NCBI GenBank assembly: GCA_016208495.1
Contig: JACQXX010000030.1
Span: 1 to 64,000 of the forward strand
DNA length: 64,000 nt
Direction: 5' to 3'
DNA from: Acidobacteriota bacterium
GTDB taxonomy: Bacteria > Acidobacteriota > Blastocatellia > Chloracidobacteriales > Chloracidobacteriaceae
Made by a program: the position numbers and the translations under genes. The notes beneath the pieces are model-generated. The model was not told where the DNA came from. It searched no databases and saw nothing but the letters and a program-made list of their open reading frames with translations. Of this stretch, positions 17,201-25,739 are shown piece by piece; within the stretch, counting starts at the first letter, position 1; the number at the start of each line of letters is the position of its first letter.

Positions 17201-18403
17201 GGCCTGTCCGGCAACACCCGCCAGAGTCACGACGCGACCATTGCGACTACTGATGGAACGAACCACCTGGTTGGCCGTGTCGGCAATAAAGACATCTCCG
17301 TCCTGATTATCAATCCCGATCCCAAGCGGGCCGTTATACCGTGCCTGAGCCAGCGGGCCATCTGAGCGGCCAGGGGCATTCACTTCGCCAGTGTAGACTT
17401 CCAGGGGTTTTCCAAATTCGCCGCGCCGAACCACATGCTGGGCCAGATCGGTTTGATATACCCGATTCGCCAGATCGGTTCGGACTTCACCGGGACCGCC
17501 TGAACTGGCCGGATTCCCGGATTCAACTTTCACCACCGCCACGGAAATAATGGTTTGGATCGTTCCGCTTTTAGCCGTGACAGCCGCAAATCCTCGCTTG
17601 ACGGCTTGAACCGCTCCACCAGCATCAATGGCCACCTGCGAAGTGTTGTCGGAACTCCACGTTACGGGTGCATCGGCAATGACATTGCCGGATGCGTCCT
17701 GCACTTCGGCTTTCAGTTGCAATGTTTCATTTTCATTGAGGACCGGATTGGCCGGAATCACCGTGATACTGGCTGGCGTTCCCGGATCCCCTCCACCAAC
17801 CACCTGAATCTCCAGCAAAGCCTCATTTCGCAAAGCTGAAACCACCACCTGGGTTGTACCAACGGTCACACCTGATACCGCCCCCGTGGCACTCACCGTG
17901 GCCACGGTTGGGTCAGTACTCCGCCAGGTGTAATTCACTCCGGTCAGTTCGCCGCCGGCAGCATCACGAGCCGTGGCGGTAAATTGCAACGTGGTGCCAA
18001 CCGGTACCTGGGCACTGGCAGCGGCGATGGTGAGGGTGACTTTGGGAGTTTGTGAAACTTGATTGTCGAAGATAACCGGGGCTGACCGCTGATTACTTTG
18101 GTTGCGAACGGTCACAATGTAGGAACCCGGCACCAGCGTTCCGCCTTGTTTGGATTTCAGCTTTTTTCCAGAAGCCGCCGCTTTGGTGTCATCAAGCCTG
18201 GAACCATCAACTTCAATGGTCGCAGCCGTCAGGTTCTGGCCTTTCACCAAAAGCGTGGTGTTCTTAATCGAGACAGTTGAAATCTGGGGAGTTGCCTGTG
18301 CAAAGGAGTGAGGATAAAACGAAGTAAACCAGAAGCAAAAACTAACGAGGAAAAAAAGTGCGAGGGAACCAGGTCGTTTGGCGTGTGGAAGAAATACCTT
18401 CAT
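14201..18403 (-). CDS. Large secreted NHL-repeat protein with Ig-like and IPT domains
   Basis: 1400 residues. A signal peptide (about 1-37) is followed by an IPT/TIG-like segment (VKGQNLTAATIEVDG) and two Big2-type Ig domains (about 120-290). Next come about four NHL blades (about 345-580), a second IPT/TIG domain (ISSISPQSAPVGGG), and some twelve further NHL repeats to the C terminus. The repeats carry the pattern GNLYIADxxNNRIRRV with VAGxGxxGxxGDGGPA between them. NHL blades form beta-propellers for protein or ligand binding, and such proteins are frequent in Acidobacteria. No catalytic motif or sorting signal is visible. The mRNA leader contains an 11-bp inverted repeat (18477-18541). Exact ligand is unknown. 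Confidence 0.85.
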   Translation of the reverse strand: MKVFLPHAKRPGSLALFFLVSFCFWFTSFYPHSFAQATPQISTVSIKNTTLLVKGQNLTAATIEVDGSRLDDTKAAASGKKLKSKQGGTLVPGSYIVTVRNQSNQRSAPVIFDNQVSQTPKVTLTIAAASAQVPVGTTLQFTATARDAAGGELTGVNYTWRSTDPTVATVSATGAVSGVTVGTTQVVVSALRNEALLEIQVVGGGDPGTPASITVIPANPVLNENETLQLKAEVQDASGNVIADAPVTWSSDNTSQVAIDAGGAVQAVKRGFAAVTAKSGTIQTIISVAVVKVESGNPASSGGPGEVRTDLANRVYQTDLAQHVVRRGEFGKPLEVYTGEVNAPGRSDGPLAQARYNGPLGIGIDNQDGDVFIADTANQVVRSISSRNGRVVTLAGVAGQAGYRDGPLDQALFNSPRGVVMSGDGNVYVADGLNHVIRVIDMRRKEVRTVAGSPGVSGLADGSKGNARFNQPQGLSLDTSNRNIVVADTANNRIRLVTPEGQVLTLGALTGSRKPVYNQWQHRSSATLTASVSDFQRTFQAQVDTPLVLDQPRAVSVDKIGTIYVTNSQGVQVLPTRAGRALGQFPLADSRMLGSVSGVTVASVEGNFAGGTRANAVVVNSQVNGQSQLVRVTVGVPSISSISPQSAPVGGGVEVTVAGVNFTPDMQVFLDGVEVETLNIEGSTQFTFVTPPLTESGLRTLTVQGRGGSRQFPFFLKPPSFDEIGPGEITTFVGGTTYVGDGGEAVKCTLAGPAGLSVDSEGNLLLVDSYNNRIRQVDFQTNLITTIAGRGTLGATGDGGSALQASLGTPEDIITDFDGNFFVSDSDNFRIRRIDVVTGKISTYAGGQEGFGGDGGPATEAKLGRPAGLALDEAGNLYIADPENQRIRRVSPEGIITTIAGIGNKGYSGDGGPAEQALLHSPTDVAVDESGNLFIADEGNNCIRQVDPAGVITTLAGQGFGPTLRSPHGIEYAGGGYLLIADTFSSCVRVFEISSGLHFVVAGREGQFGISGDGGPSTDALLSGPTHITLDGAGNLYISDAFNNRIRRVDGETLTISTYVGTGALDFLPDGLPGAVSRLYYPEGLHLDGQGGLYICEPYIGRVRRLDISSQSLSIFAGVFDFDKPASGDGEPARGAALVSPARLVTDVQGNSYIIDNADGTIRRVDAATQTISTFAGNPNGSLLDGQKATDSRLVYPMGATFGPDGNLYFAEAGTHRVRRIVMSSGVVETVVGQSAIKGFSGDGGPAILASLSTPFDVAFDRTGKLYIADAGNNRIRVVDRSGRISTVAGNGEVGFNGDDRPAIISSLTFPISLAVDGANNILIADYGNNRVRLVTTATQLITTLVGNGEVGSAGDGGAATAAQLFGPADIAVDSLGNLVISDQVNNRIRVVRQAVQPVK

Positions 18404-18476
18404 AGAAACTCCTCACAGACTTTAAGGAATGGTGCGGTGCTTTGTGAAGGCAAATGCCAAAGATCCGAGAAGGACT

Positions 18477-18541
18477 ACCCAGCAGTCAGAACGAACTCAA
18501 TCCCACCGAAAACACTTCCAATCTTTTTCAGACTGCTGGGT
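18477..18541. other. Inverted repeat in spacer upstream of the NHL gene
   Basis: ACCCAGCAGTC (18477-18487) is exactly complementary to 18531-18541, with a 43-base loop. The surrounding spacer (18404-18811) has no credible gene in either direction. It could fold in the 5' leader of the NHL-protein mRNA. Confidence 0.4.
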
Positions 18542-18811
18542 CTCCTTCAAGACGCCGAGAGAATACACAAGATTTTTCCGGACGTAAGCATCTTTGGATA
18601 TCCGGCACCACTGTCGGACAAGCGGTTTCAATATCAATCCGAAAGGCACGCGCTGAATCCCAAAGAAGTTCAGTTTTGGACCTTCCAAAATATAAGGCAA
18701 CACCTGTTCCAGTCTTTTTCGAACCAAACACCCGGCTTTCTCAATCAATCCAGGTTAATTTTCATCAAAATCGAGTCACTCGGGTGCACAACTGAAACAA
18801 AATGTGCCATA

Positions 18812-18844
18812 CCAAAGCGGTGTCAAGCCACCGCACTCCAAAAA
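18812..18844 (-). repeat. ECGGLTPL palindromic repeat, copy B
   Basis: On the minus strand this reads TTTTTGGAGTGCGGTGG then CTTGACACCGCTTTGG, directly after the stop of the acyl-CoA ligase gene. It matches copies at 55944-55974 and 32477-32511. Confidence 0.75.
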
Positions 18845-18846
18845 GA

Positions 18847-20466
18847 TTATAGCTTTCCCTCAGCATAGCGTTGCCGAAGAACTTTTTTGTCAAATTTACC
18901 CACACTGGTCTTCGGAATTTCAGGCACCAGTCGGATTTCTTCCGGCAGCCAAAACTTCGCAAACTGACCCGCCAGGTGATCAATCAATTCATCATGGGTT
19001 GGGATTTGCCCAGGCTGAGGCACCACAACCGCCAGTGGGCGTTCAGTCCATTTTTCATTGGGAATGGCAATCACAGCGGCTTCAAAAACCTTTGGATGCG
19101 ACATCAGGGCATTTTCAAGCGCCACGCTGGAGATCCATTCACCACCACTCTTGATCAGGTCCTTGCTGCGATCAGTGAGTTGCATTGAGCCTTGAGGATT
19201 GATGCGGGCAACGTCGCCGGTGATAAACCAGCCATCTTCGGTAAATTGTGCGTCTCCGCTTGGATCACGAAAATACGAAGAAACCACCCACGGCCCGCGA
19301 ACCTGCAAATCACCAACCGCTTTATCATCCCAGGGAAGTTCTTTCCCGTCTTCGCCAACAATTCGTAGTTCGATTCCAGGAACGGGTGCTCCCTGACGGA
19401 GTTTGCGTTCATAGCGTTCTTCCCGGGCTAGATGAGGCTGGTCATTGAGCAACCCTGAATTGGTGCCCATTGGGGATAATTCCGTCATCCCCCAGGCGTG
19501 CATCACCGGAACATTAAAGTCTTCTTCAAACCCCTGGATCAGACCCAATGGCGCCGCCGCACCGCCAATTAACAACACCCGAAGACTGCTGATGTCGTAC
19601 CGGTGAACTTTTAAATGCTGGTGCAATCCAATCCAGAGCGTCGGCACGCCGGCGGCCACCGTGACTTTTTCATCTTGAATCAGTTCCGCCAGATCGGCTG
19701 GTTTGAGATGTGGTCCAGGCAACACCAGCCTGGCCCCAAGCATGGCGCAGGTATAGGGCAAACCCCAGGCATTGGCATGAAACATGGGGACAACTGCCAG
19801 CACGGAATCGCGGTTGCAAATTCCGATACCATCCCCAAGTGCGGCGACAACCGAATGCAAAAACTGTGATCGGTGGCTATAGAGCGCACCCTTTGGATTA
19901 CCAGTCGTTCCTGACGTGTAGCACAACCCGGCAGCCGAGCGTTCGTCCAGGTCCGGCCAGTGGAACTCGTCACGTTCCTGAGCCAGCAAATCTTCATAAT
20001 GCAGGATTGGCGAAAGCGATGTTTGAACATCCGGCGGAGCGCCGATCAATACATACTGGCGAACAGTTTTGATCTGGTCAGCCGCCCGTTCCAGCAATGG
20101 CAACAGGCAATGATCAACAAAAATGGTTTTGTTTTCGGCGTGGTTAATCACATAGGCCAGTTGATCGGGTGAAAGTCGGATATTGAGCGTATGCACCACG
20201 CCGCCGCTACAAGGCACGGCAAAATATAGTTCCAGGTGTTGATAATTGTTCCAGGCAAAGGTCCCGACCCGCTCACCTGGCTCCATCCCGAGACGCTTGA
20301 GGGCGTTGGCCAGTTGACCCGCCCGACGAAAGCAGTCGCCATAGGTATAGCGATGCATGGCAACCGACGGGAGGCGGGTGACAATTTCACGATCCGGGAA
20401 AAGCTTCTGTGCACGTTTCAAAAGTGAAGTGATGGTCAACGGATAATCCATCATCTGTCCGAGCAT
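18847..20466 (-). CDS. Long-chain fatty-acid (acyl)-CoA ligase
   Basis: A 539-residue ANL-superfamily enzyme. The adenylation P-loop YTSGTTGNPKGALYSHRS is intact, followed by HAWGMTELSPMG (A5), DGWFITGDVARI (A7) and the C-terminal GKFDKKVLR with its catalytic Lys. The N-terminal pattern LTITSLLKRA and the LNIRLSP segment match the medium/long-chain FadD3/AlkK type rather than acetyl-CoA synthetase. It would activate fatty acids with ATP and CoA for beta-oxidation. AAGGAG 9 bases before the ATG at 20466 fixes the start. The gene ends immediately before a dispersed palindrome. Confidence 0.9.
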   Translation of the reverse strand: MLGQMMDYPLTITSLLKRAQKLFPDREIVTRLPSVAMHRYTYGDCFRRAGQLANALKRLGMEPGERVGTFAWNNYQHLELYFAVPCSGGVVHTLNIRLSPDQLAYVINHAENKTIFVDHCLLPLLERAADQIKTVRQYVLIGAPPDVQTSLSPILHYEDLLAQERDEFHWPDLDERSAAGLCYTSGTTGNPKGALYSHRSQFLHSVVAALGDGIGICNRDSVLAVVPMFHANAWGLPYTCAMLGARLVLPGPHLKPADLAELIQDEKVTVAAGVPTLWIGLHQHLKVHRYDISSLRVLLIGGAAAPLGLIQGFEEDFNVPVMHAWGMTELSPMGTNSGLLNDQPHLAREERYERKLRQGAPVPGIELRIVGEDGKELPWDDKAVGDLQVRGPWVVSSYFRDPSGDAQFTEDGWFITGDVARINPQGSMQLTDRSKDLIKSGGEWISSVALENALMSHPKVFEAAVIAIPNEKWTERPLAVVVPQPGQIPTHDELIDHLAGQFAKFWLPEEIRLVPEIPKTSVGKFDKKVLRQRYAEGKL

Positions 20467-20697
20467 AATTCGATGGCTCCTTGTGCAGTCAAAATATGGC
20501 TTTAAAACGCAATGGAATCGCTCACCCCAGGTGCATCAAAGCGGCATTGTCATCAGAGTGAGTAAAAATATTTGGGTAAGGCAGGGAAAAACGGTTTAGA
20601 CGTGTGTTGTTGTAAGCTGCTATCATCGCTGCAACCCTGGTTTTAATCAATGTCATCGTACCGCCACTTATCTCATTCTCTCCAAGGGACACAGCCT

Positions 20698-22002
20698 ATG
20701 AACTCTCAATCTACCACATTCAAGCGCCGTATTGTCTCCGTTTTGCTGATTTTACTGTGTATGACAACCCTCACTCCGGCTGTACCAGCCGCGTTTGTTG
20801 AAGATAACCCCTATAACAAATTTCGCAACCGCGAGCGAGGGAAAGGGGCCATGAGCCAGGATGATGAATTAAAATTTGCCGCCGCCGCTCATGATGAAAT
20901 CGCCAAGACAAATCGGTTTGTCACCGATCAGGCTCTGGTTGGGTACCTCAACGATCTTGGCAAACGCATTGCCACCAAATCAGAGCGTCCGGATTTACCC
21001 TATCAGTTCTACCTGATCGACAATGATCAGATCAATGCCTTTACTCCAGGTGGTGGAAGGATTTACGTCTATACTGGCCTTTTGAAAAGTACCACGTCCG
21101 AAGGTCAGCTTGCCTCCGTGTTGGCCCACGAAATTGGCCATAATGTTGGCTATCACGTCAGCGACCAGATCAAACGCGCCCAAACGCTGGGAATTCTGGC
21201 CGGGATTGCCGGTGCCATCCTTGGAAATGGGGCGCTCGGGAATGTCACCCAACTAGCCACCCAGTTGCTGGCCGGCGGATACCTGTTTAAACGCTCACGC
21301 GATGCTGAACGGGAAGCTGACTATCTTGGGCTCTACGATTTGAAGGACACCGGCTATAACACCGATGAAATGAACAATATGTTCCGATTGCTGGCTTCGC
21401 TGGGCAAACAACCTGGTGCTCTGGAAAAGGCATTTGCCTCGCACCCACCAGCCGCCGAACGACTGGCCAATACCGAGCGGGAGATCAAAGAAAATCTGCC
21501 TGGAACCAACCAACGAGGTATTCGCTCAACGGCTGCCTACGACACCATGAAACGACGGCTGACCGGCAGCGCCAGCAACACGGCTGATAGCGGTGGGTCT
21601 TCAAGCGGAAGCAATCCTGCCGATACGGCGGCTGTCCGACGAGATGCCGAGCAGTTACTGTCCAGAATGCGTGAATCTGGAGCACGGGTGCTGCAGGCTG
21701 TCCGTGGTGATGTGACCGGCGATGGCGGTAATGATCTGGTTGTTGTGTATGACCGCCGTGGGGCAACCAAAGCTGTGGTCGAAATCGGGAGCCGAACCTA
21801 TCCACTGACCATCTCAGCTCGTGAGACCTCGCTTCCATTGCGCGATATCATTCGACTCCGTGTCCGTCCCGGTACCGAAGCCGAACGGCCTCGCGTGGTC
21901 ATTGTCAGCACTGGACGCAACCGGGCCCGAGTTCGTGATTACTGGAGTTGGGATGGTCGGGCGTTTAAATACCTTGGCTCTGAAGAAAAAGACGAAGATT
22001 AG
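20698..22002 (+). CDS. Secreted M48-family zinc metalloprotease
   Basis: A 434-residue protein with an N-terminal signal peptide (about 8-32), predicted to act in the periplasm. The M48 motif HEIGHN (His144, Glu145, His148) and the downstream Glu in EREADYLGL (Glu206) form the zinc site. The layout resembles BepA/LoiP-type envelope quality-control proteases, without obvious TPRs. The C-terminal third is a Ser/Gly linker followed by a domain of unknown type (DVTGDGGNDLVVVYDRRG). AAGGGA upstream of 20698 favours this start over the in-frame ATG at 20650. A terminator follows. Confidence 0.85.
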   Translation: MNSQSTTFKRRIVSVLLILLCMTTLTPAVPAAFVEDNPYNKFRNRERGKGAMSQDDELKFAAAAHDEIAKTNRFVTDQALVGYLNDLGKRIATKSERPDLPYQFYLIDNDQINAFTPGGGRIYVYTGLLKSTTSEGQLASVLAHEIGHNVGYHVSDQIKRAQTLGILAGIAGAILGNGALGNVTQLATQLLAGGYLFKRSRDAEREADYLGLYDLKDTGYNTDEMNNMFRLLASLGKQPGALEKAFASHPPAAERLANTEREIKENLPGTNQRGIRSTAAYDTMKRRLTGSASNTADSGGSSSGSNPADTAAVRRDAEQLLSRMRESGARVLQAVRGDVTGDGGNDLVVVYDRRGATKAVVEIGSRTYPLTISARETSLPLRDIIRLRVRPGTEAERPRVVIVSTGRNRARVRDYWSWDGRAFKYLGSEEKDED

Positions 22003-22100
22003 AATGGGGCTCAGGGCTGAAAATCAGGCACCAGGTCCAGTGGGTTTCATCCTTTTCGTCCGTGATATGTGTTTTCCCGGAACGCGGAACCCAGTCACAC

Positions 22101-22140
22101 AAAACCTGGCTTGTGACCAAGCCAGGTTTTGTATTTTTTA
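22101..22140 (+). terminator. Rho-independent terminator
   Basis: AAAACCTGGCTTG (22101-22113) pairs perfectly with 22118-22130 around TGAC, followed by a T-rich run. It ends the M48 protease transcript and separates it from the kinase gene. Confidence 0.9.
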
Positions 22141-22341
22141 CGGTGGCTGGAACTTGAGAAATTGCTTTCTGGGTTCAAAAAGCAGTATCGTTTTTGGTAC
22201 TTGTTCACTTTTGGTTCTTTCCAGAATCTCAACAACCTCTCTTTTCAAACCAGTTGATCCGGAAAAAAACCTCTTTGTTTGCGCCTCACGGTTGCCCGGC
22301 GACCGACACAAGAAGCGCTTCTCGAAAAGCGAAGACACCTC

Positions 22342-24450
22342 ATGAACACCTGTCCGATTTGTTATAAACAATTTCCCGACTCAATGCGAGTTTGCCCGAA
22401 CGACGGCGTGGGATTGATTTCACCTGAATCGAAGACCATTGATGCCCGCTCGTTGCCCCAACAGGATCCATTGATGGGAAAATGTATTGCTGATCGCTTC
22501 CAAATCCTGGGCAAACTCGGTCAGGGTGGGATGGGTGCGGTGTATCAGGCGAAACACACCAAAATGAACCGGATGTGCGCCATCAAGATTATGAATGCCC
22601 AGATTGCCAACGATCCGGAGGCAATGGCGCGATTTAACCGCGAAGCCCAGATGTCGAGCCAACTTAATCATCCTCATGCCGTTACCATTTATGATTTTGG
22701 TGAAGCTGAAGGCGGGCTGGTGTATCTGGCGATGGAGTATGTCGAAGGTGAAACGCTTTCGAAAATTTTGGCCAAACGGGGACCATTGCCGCTCGATATG
22801 GTCCTCAACATTGCCCGTCAGGCGGGGTCAGCCATCGAAGCCGCCCACCGAATGCTCATCATTCACCGCGACCTCAAGCCCGACAACATCATGTTGACCA
22901 AAAACAATGGGCAAGACTGGATCAAAGTGCTTGATTTCGGAATTGCCAAAACCACTGATGACCAGCGGCATGTGACCCAAACTGGAATGACGATTGGAAC
23001 GCCGGCCTATATGTCGCCAGAACAGGCGGCTGGGGACAAGCTTGATGCCCGGTCGGATCTCTATAGTTTCGTCCTGATTGTGTATGAAATGCTGACTGGG
23101 GCGTTGCCGTTTCGAGGAGAGAATTCACAGGCCATTATGGTCAAACGGTTGACCGATCCGCCAATGCCGCTCCAGGTTGCCAATCCAAATGTCCGGGTTC
23201 ATCCCCAAATCGAAGCCGTGATTATGCAGGGGCTGGCGCGAGTTCGGGACTATCGCCCACCTTCGGTTGAACAGTTTGTCAGAAATCTTGAAATGGCCGT
23301 GGCTCAATCGGCTGGCCAGCAACAGTTTTTCCAACCCGGTCCTCAGACCCTTCCACAAACAGCGCCGGGTCGCACCGCACCACCTCCGCCACACTTTGGA
23401 ACAAATCCAGCCACTCCACCACACTCACAGTCTGGACGACCACCCATGGGGCAACCACCGATGGGACAGCCACCAATGCCACCCCCGGGTCCACTCCCGC
23501 CAGGATATGGACAGTCACCACCGCCCCCGATGCCCGGACCTGGATATTCAAGTTCCGGACCGACGGCTCCGGCCAACGCTCCGGGAATGCCTCCATCATT
23601 GATGAAGCCGCCAACCAATCCGCCAGCAAACATGCCGCCAATGAACACCCCCGGCATGCCGCTCCCAGGTCAACGACCGCCAGCAAGTAACACATTTCCT
23701 CCCCAAAACACACCTGGCAACCTGCCGACAGTTCCCTATCCACAAGGACCCGCCGTGCAATCCGGGCCCAATATGCCACACCTGCAAGGACCACCAATGC
23801 AGTCAGGGAATATGCCGCCGACAGCCAATGGACGGAGTAATCTAGGGTTGATCATTGGCGTGATTGTGGTTGTGCTTGTGCTTGGCATCGGAGCGCTCCT
23901 GTTACTGGCGGCCCTTTCCAATGCTGATGGCCAATCAACGCAAAACACCCCAACCGGTGAATCAAGTAGCGACAATTCATCATCTGGTTCGGGCGAAAGC
24001 GGTAGTTCACCGTCTGGTTCAGGCAAAGGAAAAAACAAAAACAAACCGAAAAAAGAAAATGTCACCCCAGTCGCTAACCTTTCAGGTGAATGGATTTTGA
24101 CCAACACGATTGAACAGACGTCTTACAGCGCCTATCAAGGATTGCGACTTGGTTATCGCATTTACCTGCAACAAGATGGAAATTCACTTAAGGGAAATGG
24201 GGAAAAACGCTGGGAAAACGGCGTCGAAATTTCTTCGCCAACCGCCCGGACCCCGATTTATCTTGAAGGCACCATCAGTGGGGATTCCGTCACCCTCAAC
24301 ATCACCGAAGTCGGCGCCAAACGCACCACCGCCGGTCAAATGATCTTGACGGTTCATCCTGACACCAACACGCTCGATGGGAGATTTTCCAGTAACGCCG
24401 CCGATTCGAGTGGCTTCTCCTATATCGAAAAAAATTCGAATACTTACTGA
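22342..24450 (+). CDS. Zinc-ribbon Hanks-type Ser/Thr protein kinase, membrane-anchored
   Basis: 702 residues. The N terminus has a partial zinc ribbon (Cys4, Cys7, Cys18). The kinase domain (about 53-320) has GQGGMG (60-65), Lys82, HRDLKPDN (from 175) and DFG (198-200), all intact. A proline/glycine-rich linker (about 333-495) leads to one transmembrane helix (501-526), a Ser/Gly/Lys segment and an extracytoplasmic beta-rich C-terminal domain of unknown family. The upstream TTG at 22279 is less likely than the ATG at 22342. It ends 5 bp before mtgA, so both are probably co-transcribed, linking phosphosignalling with cell-wall synthesis (inference). Confidence 0.88.
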   Translation: MNTCPICYKQFPDSMRVCPNDGVGLISPESKTIDARSLPQQDPLMGKCIADRFQILGKLGQGGMGAVYQAKHTKMNRMCAIKIMNAQIANDPEAMARFNREAQMSSQLNHPHAVTIYDFGEAEGGLVYLAMEYVEGETLSKILAKRGPLPLDMVLNIARQAGSAIEAAHRMLIIHRDLKPDNIMLTKNNGQDWIKVLDFGIAKTTDDQRHVTQTGMTIGTPAYMSPEQAAGDKLDARSDLYSFVLIVYEMLTGALPFRGENSQAIMVKRLTDPPMPLQVANPNVRVHPQIEAVIMQGLARVRDYRPPSVEQFVRNLEMAVAQSAGQQQFFQPGPQTLPQTAPGRTAPPPPHFGTNPATPPHSQSGRPPMGQPPMGQPPMPPPGPLPPGYGQSPPPPMPGPGYSSSGPTAPANAPGMPPSLMKPPTNPPANMPPMNTPGMPLPGQRPPASNTFPPQNTPGNLPTVPYPQGPAVQSGPNMPHLQGPPMQSGNMPPTANGRSNLGLIIGVIVVVLVLGIGALLLLAALSNADGQSTQNTPTGESSSDNSSSGSGESGSSPSGSGKGKNKNKPKKENVTPVANLSGEWILTNTIEQTSYSAYQGLRLGYRIYLQQDGNSLKGNGEKRWENGVEISSPTARTPIYLEGTISGDSVTLNITEVGAKRTTAGQMILTVHPDTNTLDGRFSSNAADSSGFSYIEKNSNTY

Positions 24451-24455
24451 CGATC

Positions 24456-25250
24456 ATGAAGAAGAAACACCGATTGCCTGACAACCCGGACCAGGCATTC
24501 ACGGCCCCAGCCGTTCGCCTCCCCAAAGGCCAACTGAAAAAAGGCGGCTGGTTTCGCAAAAGTTTGAAAATTTTTGGCCTGCTCCTGGTCTTGTTTCTCG
24601 GATACCAGGCGGTCACCTGGCCCAATGTCAGTCGGCTCAAAGTCGAAAACCCGGCCACCACGGCCATGATTGAAAACCGGCTGGCTCAGGCCAAAGCCGA
24701 TGGTCGCGAACCCAAACGCGAACAAACCTGGGTGCCCTACAATCAAATTTCCGCCAATCTCAAACGTGCCGTCCTGGCTGGTGAAGACTCCCGCTTCTTT
24801 GGCCACGATGGTTTTGACCGCGAAGCAATTGAAAAGGCGATGGAGGAAAACTGGGAGAAAAAAGACTTTGTCCGTGGTGCCAGCACCGTGTCACAGCAAC
24901 TGGTCAAAAACCTGTATCTTTCAGAATCCAAAGACCCATTCCGCAAATTCAAAGAAGCCATCATTACCTGGCAAATGGAGCAAAGTCTTTCCAAAGAACG
25001 AATTTTGGAATTGTATCTGAATGTGATCGAATGGGGTGACGGTATTTACGGCGCCGAAGCCGCCGCCCGGCGCTACTTTAAAAAATCCGCCTCCGGGCTT
25101 TCGGCCAGCGAAGCTGCGTTTCTGGCAGCCATGATTCCCAATCCACGCACGGTCTATAATCCAGACAAAAACCCAGGGCGCGTCCGCAGTCGCCAACGCA
25201 TCATTCTGCGATATATGAATGGCATCCGGTTACCTTCATCAAAGTCGTGA
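24456..25250 (+). CDS. mtgA: Monofunctional peptidoglycan glycosyltransferase
   Basis: A 264-residue GT51 enzyme with one N-terminal transmembrane helix (about 36-54) and a periplasmic catalytic domain that polymerises lipid II into glycan strands. The catalytic Glu lies in GEDSRFFGHDGF (Glu110), followed by RGASTVSQQLVKNL, KERILELYLNVIEWG and AAFLAAMIPNP. There is no transpeptidase domain, as expected for MtgA. Its start is 5 bp after the kinase stop with no clear ribosome-binding site of its own, so translational coupling is likely. Confidence 0.93.
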   Translation: MKKKHRLPDNPDQAFTAPAVRLPKGQLKKGGWFRKSLKIFGLLLVLFLGYQAVTWPNVSRLKVENPATTAMIENRLAQAKADGREPKREQTWVPYNQISANLKRAVLAGEDSRFFGHDGFDREAIEKAMEENWEKKDFVRGASTVSQQLVKNLYLSESKDPFRKFKEAIITWQMEQSLSKERILELYLNVIEWGDGIYGAEAAARRYFKKSASGLSASEAAFLAAMIPNPRTVYNPDKNPGRVRSRQRIILRYMNGIRLPSSKS

Positions 25251-25262
25251 CAGTTAAAGACA

Positions 25263-25411
25263 GAAACCACGAAACACACAAAATACACGAAAGATAAACC
25301 AAAGTTCTTCAATACTTTCTGGAATTCCAGCGAAATACAGCCGGAGTGTCACCACTTTGCGGTTAAAGCAAAAGATTCATTTTTTGTGTGTTTCGTGTAT
25401 TTCGTGGTTTC
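25263..25411. repeat. Imperfect inverted repeat (CCACGAAACACAC family)
   Basis: GAAACCACGAAACACACAAA at 25263 onward pairs with 25381-25411, about 26 of 31 positions matching. A single arm of related sequence lies at 62388-62424. It fills the spacer before the antitoxin-like gene. Confidence 0.65.
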
Positions 25412-25425
25412 TCTTCTGAGGCTCT

Positions 25426-25704
25426 ATGAGCAATCCTCAATTCTTGACTGGAAACTATAAAGAAATGCTCCTCGAAGGGTTAAGAAATCCTGACGAAGCT
25501 GAACAGTATATCAACGCGGCACTTGAAGAAGGCGATGACACAGTTCTTCTGCTGGCACTGCGTGATGTCGCCGAAGCCTACGGAATCAGCCAAACGGCAC
25601 CGGATCAATTGTTGTCCCAAACAGACAGATCTCACTTCTCCGACTTGATTCAAATTCTGAATGCACTGGGCCTGCAACTTGTCTTCAAACGCAAAGTTGC
25701 CTGA
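25426..25704 (+). CDS. Addiction-module antidote-like protein (HigA/COG3636 type), orphan
   Basis: A 92-residue protein close in length and sequence to the putative addiction-module antidotes of the COG3636/TIGR02684 type. It has an N-terminal acidic segment with NPDEAEQYINAALEEGD and a helix-turn-helix-like part (LALRDVAEAYGISQ), ending in LNALGLQLVFKRK. In usual loci a RelE/HigB-like toxin gene lies directly upstream. Here that position is occupied by an inverted repeat and no toxin frame is visible, so the gene is an orphan. It may now act only as a DNA-binding protein. Confidence 0.75.
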   Translation: MSNPQFLTGNYKEMLLEGLRNPDEAEQYINAALEEGDDTVLLLALRDVAEAYGISQTAPDQLLSQTDRSHFSDLIQILNALGLQLVFKRKVA

Positions 25705-25739
25705 ACTCAAAAGAATCGCCTGCAAAATATCTTTTTGCT

